Shown one piece after another: positions 5,243 to 10,541 of a DNA stretch of 10,541 nt. Source of the DNA: Anaerolineaceae bacterium (GTDB lineage Bacteria; Chloroflexota; Anaerolineae; Anaerolineales; Villigracilaceae); assembly GCA_009885445.1 (NCBI GenBank), contig VFKQ01000300.1, positions 1-10,541 of the forward strand. The letters run 5' to 3'. Position 1 is the first letter of the stretch. The number at the start of each line of letters is the position of its first letter. The position numbers were made by a program, and so were the translations under genes. The notes under the pieces are model-generated. The model saw nothing but the letters and a program-made list of their open reading frames with translations. It had not been told where the DNA came from and ran no database searches.

Positions 5243-6898
5243 ATGTCTGCTAAACAAATTGTATTTTCAGAAGAAGCCCGCCGCAAACTTAAGAACGGCA
5301 TGACCGTGGTAGCCAATGCAGTTTCGGCCACCCTCGGCCCCAAAGGCCGCAACGTGGCCATTGACCGCAAGTTCGGCTCCCCCACCATCACCCACGACGG
5401 CGTTTCGGTGGCCAAAGAAATTGAACTCGAAGACCCGTTTGAAAACATGGGCGCGCAACTCTTAAAAGAAGCCGCCCAGAAAACCAACGACATCGCCGGC
5501 GACGGCACCACCACTTCGACCGTGTTGGCTTATGCCATCGTCACCGAAGGCTTGAAGGCGCTCGAAGCGGGATACAACCCCATGCTTCTCAAGCGCGGCA
5601 TCGAACTCGCCACCGAGGCAGTTGTGGCCGAGCTTAAGAAGAACGCCGTCAAAATTGACACCAAGCACGACATCGCCTCTGTGGCCACCAACTCTGCCGC
5701 AGACGCTGAAGTGGGCGAACTGATCGCCGGCGTGATGGACAAAGTCGGCAAAGACGGCGTCATCACCGTCGAAGAATCAAAGTCCATGCAGTTTGAGACC
5801 GAGTTCGTCGAAGGTATGCAGTTTGACCGCGGCTACATCTCGCCCTACTTCATCACCAACAGCGAGCAAATGGAAGCCCAGATCAGCGACGCTTACGTCT
5901 TGATCTACGAAAAGAAAATTTCTGCGGCGCAGGATATTGTGCCCCTGCTCGAAAAACTTGTCCAACTCGGCAAGCGCGAGCTGGTCATCGTCGCTGAAGA
6001 TGTAGACGGCGAAGCCCTGGCCACCCTCGTGCTCAACAAATTGCGCGGCATGCTCAACGTGCTGGCCATCAAAGCCCCGGGCTTTGGCGACCGCCGCAAG
6101 GCCATGCTTCAAGACATCGCCAGCCTCACCGGCGGCACCGTCATCTCTGAAGAGACCGGCCGCAAACTCGAAACCGCCACCGTGCAAGACCTCGGTCGCG
6201 CCGAGAAAGTCATCGCGGACAAAGAGAACACCACCATCATCGGCGGCAAAGGCAAGAAGAGCGAAATCGAAGGTCGCATCAAGGAAATCCGCATCGAGAT
6301 TGACAAGAGCACCAGCGACTACGACAAAGAAAAACTTCAGGAACGTCTGGCCAAGCTCAGCGGCGGAGTAGCCATCATCCGCGTGGGCGCCGCCACCGAA
6401 ACTGAAATGAAAGAAAAGAAGCACCGCGTCGAAGACGCCCTCTCCGCCGCGCGCGCCGCAGTCGAAGAAGGCATCATCCCAGGCGGCGAAATCTCGCTGA
6501 TTAACGCCGGAAGCAAGCTCGACAAACTCATCAAGGCCCACGCCGATGACGAGAACGAAGAAATCAAAGTGGGCATCAACATTGTGAAGAAGGCCCTCGA
6601 AGCCCCCATTCGCAAACTCGCCTCCAACGCCGGCCAGGATGGCTCCGTCATCATTGACACCGTGCGCCGCACCGCCGCCGAAAAGAAGAACACCAACATC
6701 GGCTACAACGTGCTCACCGGCGAATACGTCGACATGATCAAAGCCGGCGTCATCGACCCGGTCAAAGTGGTGCGCGGCGCGCTCGAAAACGCCGCCTCCA
6801 TCGCCGCCATGATCCTCACCACCGACGTGTTGATCACCGACATGCCCGAGAAAGACAAGCCCGGCCCCGCCATGCCCCCCGGCGGCATGGACTACTAA
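5243..6898 (+). CDS. groEL: Chaperonin GroEL (Hsp60)
   Basis: GroEL is the double-ring ATP-driven folding machine for cytoplasmic proteins. The 551-residue length is typical. Visible landmarks, with E. coli numbering conserved, are SATLGPKGRNV near the N-terminus, Asp87 in GDGTTTSTVLA, the catalytic Asp398 in RVEDAL, and later GYN and DPVKV around the nucleotide pocket. The C-terminus is short, with a single GGM before DY. One oddity is that the glycine triplet at 414-416, next to the nucleotide site and usually GGG, reads GGE here (Glu416). The rest of the protein looks normal, so it is probably active. The Shine-Dalgarno GGAGG (5230-5234) lies 8 nt before ATG, just after the groES stop. CIRCE/HrcA control applies through the shared promoter. 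Confidence 0.97.
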   Translation: MSAKQIVFSEEARRKLKNGMTVVANAVSATLGPKGRNVAIDRKFGSPTITHDGVSVAKEIELEDPFENMGAQLLKEAAQKTNDIAGDGTTTSTVLAYAIVTEGLKALEAGYNPMLLKRGIELATEAVVAELKKNAVKIDTKHDIASVATNSAADAEVGELIAGVMDKVGKDGVITVEESKSMQFETEFVEGMQFDRGYISPYFITNSEQMEAQISDAYVLIYEKKISAAQDIVPLLEKLVQLGKRELVIVAEDVDGEALATLVLNKLRGMLNVLAIKAPGFGDRRKAMLQDIASLTGGTVISEETGRKLETATVQDLGRAEKVIADKENTTIIGGKGKKSEIEGRIKEIRIEIDKSTSDYDKEKLQERLAKLSGGVAIIRVGAATETEMKEKKHRVEDALSAARAAVEEGIIPGGEISLINAGSKLDKLIKAHADDENEEIKVGINIVKKALEAPIRKLASNAGQDGSVIIDTVRRTAAEKKNTNIGYNVLTGEYVDMIKAGVIDPVKVVRGALENAASIAAMILTTDVLITDMPEKDKPGPAMPPGGMDY

Positions 6899-6915
6899 AC
6901 CGACCCGCGCATTGC

Positions 6916-6944
6916 GTAGGGGCACGGCGACGCCGTGCCCCTAC
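6916..6944. repeat. GTAGGGGC-type palindrome, possible groEL terminator
   Basis: Two 14-base arms (6916-6929 and 6931-6944) form a perfect inverted repeat about one base, starting with GTAGGGGCAC. It starts 18 bp after the groEL stop and is followed only by TGTTTT, so it may end the groESL transcript weakly. I recall similar GTAGGGGC...GCCCCTAC palindromes as abundant intergenic repeats in Chloroflexota and cyanobacteria. That is memory, not a search. Confidence 0.65.
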
Positions 6945-6954
6945 TGTTTTAATA

Positions 6955-6960
6955 TATAAT
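6955..6960 (+). promoter_or_regulatory. -10 box for the foldase lipoprotein gene, leaderless
   Basis: A perfect TATAAT ends 7 bp before the ATG at 6968, and no Shine-Dalgarno sequence is present, so a leaderless transcript is expected. The place for a -35 box (about 6932-6937) is occupied by the right arm of the palindrome and does not resemble TTGACA. Confidence 0.5.
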
Positions 6961-6967
6961 TCGACGC

Positions 6968-7864
6968 ATGCCCCCCCAATTAATAAAACAATTCAACGCG
7001 ATATTTTTGACGCTGGCCCTCAGCCTGCTCTCGGCATGCGCGCTTCCGCTCCGCGCCCCAAGCGGGTCGGCCACACCTGCGACCACGTCTACGCCCGAGC
7101 CGCCCACGTCCACACCCGTGCCGGCCGCGGCCACCGTCAACGGCGAGATCATCGCGCTGACGGAATATCAGGCCGAGATTCAACGTTACAAATCTGCGCA
7201 AACCGCGCTGGGCAAAACCGTCACAGACGAGGAGGCAGAACGCATCGTGCTCGACGAGTTAATCAGCGAGACGTTACTCGCCCAAGCCGCACGGGCCGAC
7301 GGTTTGATCGTGACTGAATCCGCCCTGCAGTCCCGCATTGATGCGCTCGTGGCAACCCTCGGCGGCGCGGACAAATTGTCCGCATGGCAATTCGCGCACG
7401 GCTACACTGACGAGTCGTTCCGAGTCGCATTAAAACGTTCCGCCGAAGCCGCGTTGATGCGTGACAAAATCATTGCGCAGGTGCCCCTTACTACAGAGCA
7501 GGTACATGCCCGCCAGATTCTGTTCTATAATGCGTCTGAAGCGCAAGCTGTGTTGGATGAAATTAACAGCGGCACATCCTTCGATCAACTGGCGCTGTTG
7601 TACGACCCCGCTACACGCGGCGAACTGGGCTGGTTCCCACGAGGTTATTTGTTGGAGCCGTCCATTGAAGAAGCGGCTTTCGCTTTGCAACCCGGGCAGG
7701 TGAGCGCGGTGATTCAAAGCGGAATCGGCTTTCACATCATCATGGTGGTGGAACGCGGCGACCATGCGCTTTCACCCGATGCGCGATACACCTTGCAACA
7801 GTCCGCGCTTCAAAACTGGTTGACCCAACAGCGCGCACAATCACAAATTGTGCTGACGCCCTAA
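6968..7864 (+). CDS. Lipoprotein peptidyl-prolyl isomerase, SurA/PrsA-like parvulin
   Basis: The 298-residue protein begins with a lipoprotein signal: hydrophobic segment about 9-22 and lipobox LSAC with Cys24, so it should be lipid-anchored outside the membrane. A Pro/Thr/Ser-rich stalk (about 33-55) follows, then a helical SurA-N-like chaperone region (about 57-175). Next comes a compact parvulin domain (about 179-263) with the family landmarks HARQILF (180-186), GELGWFPRG (218-226), a hydrophobic AAFAL stretch (236-240) and GFHIIMV (254-260). Its expected role is folding of secreted proteins by cis-trans isomerisation of prolyl bonds. It probably forms an operon with the next gene, 13 bp downstream. 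The start is supported by TATAAT 7 bp upstream; there is no Shine-Dalgarno site. Confidence 0.88.
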   Translation: MPPQLIKQFNAIFLTLALSLLSACALPLRAPSGSATPATTSTPEPPTSTPVPAAATVNGEIIALTEYQAEIQRYKSAQTALGKTVTDEEAERIVLDELISETLLAQAARADGLIVTESALQSRIDALVATLGGADKLSAWQFAHGYTDESFRVALKRSAEAALMRDKIIAQVPLTTEQVHARQILFYNASEAQAVLDEINSGTSFDQLALLYDPATRGELGWFPRGYLLEPSIEEAAFALQPGQVSAVIQSGIGFHIIMVVERGDHALSPDARYTLQQSALQNWLTQQRAQSQIVLTP

Positions 7865-7877
7865 CGGAGAGAATTAA

Positions 7878-8606
7878 ATGACAAAAGCATCATCGCGCCG
7901 CCCGGCCGCCAAACGATCCACAATTCCCTGGGATACACTGACCATCATCACGCTGGTGATTACCGTCTGCATTGGCGCGTATTTCCTTTTGGTATTTGTA
8001 AACCCCAACACACCACTGAATCTCCTTTCAGAAGCGCGCGCGAGTGAAGGCGAGCTACCCACACCAACAATCACGCCAATCGGCCTGTTCGCCACATGGA
8101 CACCCAGCGCCACCCCGTACATTCCGCCCACCGACACGCCGCGGCCCACATTCACGCCAGTGTTCACGCCAACACTGTTCTCGCTGGTTCCGCCCACCAA
8201 AACGCTCAAGCCGACTGCCACGCCCAAAGCGCCCTACACTGCAAAAATTGACTACATCTCCAGCGGCTTATATCGCCCCGAGGCAGGCTGTCTCTCGCTG
8301 TGGGTGGCTGGCGTGGTGCTCGATAAAAACAACGCGCATCACGTGGGCCTGCAAGTTTTGCTGGTGGGCACGCTCAACGGCAAGACCGTTAATATCCCGA
8401 TGATCTCGGGCATCTCGCCGCAACTCTACGGCACTTCGGGCTTCGAGTTCCAACTCGATTCTGCTCCGGTAAATTCGACCGGCACCCTCTATCTGCAACT
8501 GCGCGACCAATCGGGCGCGATTCAACTTTCAGAGAATATCTACATCAACACCTTCGCCGACTGCAACAAGAACATGACCTATGCGCGCTTCAAGGAAAGT
8601 CCGTAG
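7878..8606 (+). CDS. Membrane-anchored protein with Pro/Thr stalk and an unrecognised C-terminal domain
   Basis: The 242-residue product has a basic N-terminus, one membrane segment (about 19-40) and a long stalk (about 60-120) with repeated TPT, TDTPRPT and FTP motifs. A C-terminal domain of about 120 residues appears rich in beta strands. Two cysteines, Cys138 (EAGCLSLWV) and Cys229 (FADCNKN), sit at the two ends of that domain and could form a disulphide outside the cell. The text GLQVLLVGTLNG...SGFEFQL...GTLYLQLRD resembles a beta-sandwich module that I recall in Chloroflexota secreted proteins, but I cannot name a family. GGAGAG (7866-7871) lies 6 nt before ATG. It follows the foldase gene by 13 bp and ends before a strong terminator, so the two are probably co-transcribed. 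Function is unknown. Confidence 0.8.
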   Translation: MTKASSRRPAAKRSTIPWDTLTIITLVITVCIGAYFLLVFVNPNTPLNLLSEARASEGELPTPTITPIGLFATWTPSATPYIPPTDTPRPTFTPVFTPTLFSLVPPTKTLKPTATPKAPYTAKIDYISSGLYRPEAGCLSLWVAGVVLDKNNAHHVGLQVLLVGTLNGKTVNIPMISGISPQLYGTSGFEFQLDSAPVNSTGTLYLQLRDQSGAIQLSENIYINTFADCNKNMTYARFKESP

Positions 8607-8624
8607 GCCTAGTTCTGAACTCTG

Positions 8625-8654
8625 CCGCGAATGTCGCTAATTTCCGCGAATTAG
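8625..8654. repeat. Small intergenic repeat with hairpin
   Basis: CCGCGAA occurs at 8625-8631 and 8644-8650. CTAATT (8637-8642) pairs with AATTAG (8649-8654). This looks like one copy of an intergenic repeat next to the terminator. No coding role is seen. Confidence 0.35.
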
Positions 8655-8659
8655 TTTTT

Positions 8660-8702
8660 AAAAATCCAGCCAACTCGAAAAGCGAGTTGGCTGGATTTTT
8701 TA
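8660..8702. terminator. Bidirectional intrinsic terminator between convergent genes
   Basis: An 18-bp perfect stem (8660-8677 with 8683-8700) has loop AAAAG, with A-rich bases on the left and a T-run on the right. It serves the plus-strand gene ending at 8606 and the minus-strand ilvE ending at 8722, because the left flank gives a T-run on the minus strand. Confidence 0.92.
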
Positions 8703-8721
8703 TTTTCTGCGGTGCGAGTAT

Positions 8722-9639
8722 TTACACCGCCATATTCCAATGCGCATATTTTTTATTGCGCGCGCGCACAACATCTTCAAACATGTCGCGCAATTTCGTT
8801 GTCACCGGCCCCATTACACCTTTGCCGATCAGGCGGTGGTCCACTTTTGTCACGGCGGTCACTTGCGCGGCAGTGCCGGTCATAAAAAATTCTTCACAGA
8901 TATACACTTCGGTGCGATCAATCGAGCGCTCCACCACCGGCAGGCCCAATTCATTTTTAATTAACTCAATCGCCGAGCGGCGCGTGATGCCTTCCAAAAT
9001 ACTATCTGTGATGGGCGGTGTCACCACCACGCCATCGCGCACCATGAAGACGTTCATGGCCGAGCCTTCAGAGACATGCCCGTTCTTGTCCATCACCAGC
9101 GCCTCATCGAAGCCAGCGCGGTTCGCGTCCGTTTTCATCGCGGCGGCACCAGCATACGCGCCGGAGATTTTTCCGCGCGCGGGAATGGTGTTGTCATCCA
9201 CTCGCCGCCACGATGAAATCGTCACATGCGCGTTGGTGTCGTTCGACACATATTTTTCGTAAGGCATTGTCCATATGGTCAGCTCGTCTTTCAAGTCGTG
9301 CAGTTTCACCCCAATGCCCATGTCTGCTTTGTAATACATCGGGCGGATATACACATCGCGCTGGTATCCCTCCGTGCGCAACAACTCTAAAGTCAACTCA
9401 ATCAAACTCTCTTCATCATAAGTAGACTCCATGCACATCATCTTCGCCGAAGAGAGGAAGCGGTGAAAATGATCCCAGGCACGAAAAACGAAGAGCTTCT
9501 TCTGCTCTTCGTTCCAATAACCGCGAATGCCGCCGAACACCGCCGTGCCGTAATTAAACGCATGTGTGGCAACACTGACCTTTGCATCAGCAAAAGGGAC
9601 GACCTTGCCTTCAAAAAACGCGAAGCGAGCCTGTTCCAC
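8722..9639 (-). CDS. ilvE: Branched-chain amino acid aminotransferase (IlvE)
   Basis: This PLP enzyme (fold type IV) transfers the amino group between glutamate and the keto acids of leucine, isoleucine and valine in the cytoplasm. With the GTG start the protein has 305 residues, a normal length. Landmarks are FNYGTAVFGGIRGY (28-41), the PLP lysine Lys157 in PARGKISGAYAG, SEGSAMNVF (190-198), LEGITRRSAIELI (215-227) and the late FFMTGTAAQVTAV (251-263). The GTG start is chosen because GGAGG (9650-9646 on the minus strand) lies 6 nt upstream and the family N-terminus begins there. An ATG 12 codons further upstream would add MCKTILYIWRCL, which is not family-like. The gene is alone, with its own promoter and the shared terminator. 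No regulatory leader was seen. Confidence 0.95.
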   Translation of the reverse strand: MEQARFAFFEGKVVPFADAKVSVATHAFNYGTAVFGGIRGYWNEEQKKLFVFRAWDHFHRFLSSAKMMCMESTYDEESLIELTLELLRTEGYQRDVYIRPMYYKADMGIGVKLHDLKDELTIWTMPYEKYVSNDTNAHVTISSWRRVDDNTIPARGKISGAYAGAAAMKTDANRAGFDEALVMDKNGHVSEGSAMNVFMVRDGVVVTPPITDSILEGITRRSAIELIKNELGLPVVERSIDRTEVYICEEFFMTGTAAQVTAVTKVDHRLIGKGVMGPVTTKLRDMFEDVVRARNKKYAHWNMAV

Positions 9640-9677
9640 AAGGCACCTCCAAATGTATAGAATCGTCTTACACACAA

Positions 9678-9706
9678 ATTATAACCGACTGACTCTGGAT
9701 TCTGAA
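9678..9706 (-). promoter_or_regulatory. Promoter of ilvE
   Basis: Reading the minus strand, TTCAGA (9706-9701) and TATAAT (9683-9678) are spaced by 17 bp. The start would be near 9671, giving a leader of about 32 nt with a clear Shine-Dalgarno site. The -35 box overlaps the small palindrome GGATTC-T-GAATCC (9697-9709). Confidence 0.7.
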
Positions 9707-9709
9707 TCC

Positions 9710-9800
9710 GACGACTGCCCGCCTCTTTGCCTACGCCCACATCGTCCCGATGCACTTACGGGAAAGCGGGTCGGGCGACGCGACCTTTTCTGCAACTGAT
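9710..9800. other. Divergent intergenic spacer with small hairpins
   Basis: Between ilvE and the DUF2087 gene lies a non-coding spacer. CATCG (9740-9744) can pair with CGATG (9748-9752), and GGTCG (9769-9773) pairs with CGACC (9781-9785), which is followed by TTTT. This may be a repeat remnant. Nothing else was recognised. Confidence 0.3.
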
Positions 9801-9824
9801 GATTTCAATCAGCCGCACATCGAA

Positions 9825-9830
9825 TAAAAT
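9825..9830 (+). promoter_or_regulatory. -10 box for the DUF2087 gene, probably leaderless
   Basis: TAAAAT ends 6 bp before the ATG at 9837. The only upstream hexamer at a usable distance is weak (TTTCAA, 9803-9808). GGAAG at 9831-9835 is one base from ATG, too close to act as a Shine-Dalgarno site. A leaderless start is likely but less secure than at 2034. Confidence 0.4.
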
Positions 9831-9836
9831 GGAAGC

Positions 9837-10394
9837 ATGAAACCAATGCAACAATGGCGACGGGTTGAATTTTCCAAATCCATGTCAGACGTCGAACGTC
9901 TGCGCATCATCGCGATACTGGCTGCGCAACCCGCCTCCGCCGCACAAGTGGCGGACAGATTGCACGTCCCCAGCGAAGATGCGCAAAATCATCTAACATT
10001 CCTGACGCAAACAGGAATCCTGACGCGGCTTGAAGACAAATACAAATTGAACGATGGTAGGTTGCTGTCACTGGCGCAAAAACAATCTACAAGCGCGCTG
10101 AACGATTACATCCCCGCCCCGAATCTAGACTTGAAATCACTTAAAACGCTGGCCGCTTATCTCAATCCCGATGGCACAATTCGACAGATTCCCTCCGCGC
10201 CGACGAAGCTCAAACTGCTCTTAATTTATCTGCTTGCCGCCTTCACCCCCGAAGCGGACTACACCGAGAAGGAAGTCAACACCCTCCTGCGCCGATTCCA
10301 CTTGGACGTGGCCGGTCTGCGGCGAGACTTGATCGAATCGGGGCTGATGGCCCGCGAAAGTGACGGCTCACGTTATTGGCGAAGTCACGGATAA
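9837..10394 (+). CDS. ArsR-like winged-helix regulator with C-terminal DUF2087
   Basis: The 185-residue protein has two parts. Residues about 15-75 look like an ArsR-type winged helix: SDVERLRIIAILAAQPASAAQVADRL, then a recognition-helix-like stretch ending TQTGILTRLEDKYKL. Residues about 110-182 match the DUF2087 pattern: DGTIRQIPSAPTKLKLLLIYL, YTEKEVNTLLRRFHLDVAGLRRDLIESGLM and the terminal RYW. DUF2087 is often found alone or fused to ArsR-like domains; its ligand is unknown. No metal-binding cysteines are present, so metal sensing is unlikely. It is divergent from ilvE, which might be a target, but nothing shows this directly. The 3' end overlaps a convergent minus-strand gene by 27 bp. 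Confidence 0.85.
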   Translation: MKPMQQWRRVEFSKSMSDVERLRIIAILAAQPASAAQVADRLHVPSEDAQNHLTFLTQTGILTRLEDKYKLNDGRLLSLAQKQSTSALNDYIPAPNLDLKSLKTLAAYLNPDGTIRQIPSAPTKLKLLLIYLLAAFTPEADYTEKEVNTLLRRFHLDVAGLRRDLIESGLMARESDGSRYWRSHG

Positions 10395-10541
10395 ATTTCC
10401 CTGCGCTTGCCACCAGGGAGTGCTGGTGGGGGGGACGATGGCGGTGCCTACGTTCACCGTGGCGTCATCTTGGCACAAGCTGGTAGCGCCGTCGCGGAAT
10501 TCGACGGTGGCGGTGGCGCTCCCGTTGGCGTAACCCGTGGC
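10368..10541 (-). CDS. C-terminal end of a probable secreted protein (partial)
   Basis: On the minus strand an open frame enters from the right edge and runs 57 codons to a TGA at 10370-10368. It reads ATGYANGSATATVEFRDG, then a single Cys, VNVGTAIVPPTSTPWWQ and ends NLSVTSPIT. Alternating small and hydrophobic residues suggest a beta-rich module, and the PPTSTPWW stretch looks like a Pro/Thr linker. Third codon positions are mostly G or C like the neighbouring genes. I recall Chloroflexota surface proteins in which a PT-linker followed by WWQ continues into a further domain. Here the frame stops soon after, so the protein may be truncated. The last 27 bases overlap the end of the DUF2087 gene. 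The start lies outside the window. Confidence 0.55.
   Translation of the reverse strand, partial: ATGYANGSATATVEFRDGATSLCQDDATVNVGTAIVPPTSTPWWQAQGNLSVTSPIT

Noticed and set aside
5777..6925. Long open frame of 382 codons on the minus strand opposite groEL
   Set aside because: Its composition (rich in Gly, Val, Asp, Phe and His) is what the reverse strand of a GC-biased groEL gives. GroEL is plainly the real gene, and no start signal or family match is visible.
8687..9262. 191-codon plus-strand frame opposite ilvE
   Set aside because: It is antisense to a well-recognised aminotransferase, begins within the terminator region, and has no recognisable motifs.
9640..9675. Upstream ATG extension of ilvE (12 extra codons)
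   Set aside because: The extension covers the Shine-Dalgarno site GGAGG and the leader; the GTG at 9639 has ideal spacing and yields the family N-terminus.

Overview
The window looks like chromosomal housekeeping DNA from a member of the Chloroflexota, most likely class Anaerolineae. This is an inference from several signs: lipoproteins and membrane-anchored proteins with Pro/Thr-rich stalks, a SAM-I riboswitch on metK, a CIRCE-controlled groESL operon, a GroEL tail with a short GGM motif, many small palindromic intergenic repeats, and moderately GC-rich coding DNA. No tRNA, rRNA, CRISPR array, transposase or phage gene was seen.

Layout. Bases 1-260 are intergenic and hold two palindromic repeat elements. 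A strong promoter (268-296) then drives a SAM-I riboswitch (329-518) with an attenuator (538-571), followed by metK (594-1805) and a strong terminator. Next come two overlapping, paralogous membrane-anchored TPR genes (2034-3311 and 3308-4741). A sigma-70-type promoter and a perfect CIRCE operator precede groES (4934-5227) and groEL (5243-6898). After a palindromic repeat follow a parvulin-type peptidyl-prolyl isomerase lipoprotein (6968-7864) and a membrane-anchored protein with a Pro/Thr stalk and an unrecognised C-terminal domain (7878-8606). A bidirectional terminator separates these from ilvE on the minus strand (8722-9639). A divergent ArsR-like/DUF2087 regulator (9837-10394) follows. 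The right edge carries the C-terminal end of a minus-strand gene (10368-10541) that overlaps the regulator's 3' end.

How the parts fit together. MetK makes S-adenosylmethionine and is under SAM feedback. GroES/GroEL fold cytoplasmic proteins and are under heat-shock (HrcA/CIRCE) control. Four genes around groESL encode proteins anchored at the outer face of the membrane: two TPR scaffolds, one foldase lipoprotein and one stalked domain. IlvE performs the last step of branched-chain amino acid synthesis.

The most interesting signals are: (1) an approximately 100-nt self-complementary arm inside P3 of the SAM-I aptamer; (2) three genes whose -10 box lies 6-7 nt before the start codon, implying leaderless mRNAs, while the other genes have good Shine-Dalgarno sites; (3) an exactly conserved C-x30-C pair in the two TPR paralogs; (4) a palindrome-rich intergenic landscape that includes a candidate nested insertion with a 7-bp duplication; and (5) an abruptly ending secreted-protein gene overlapping the DUF2087 gene. 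I did not find a clearly new multi-gene system.
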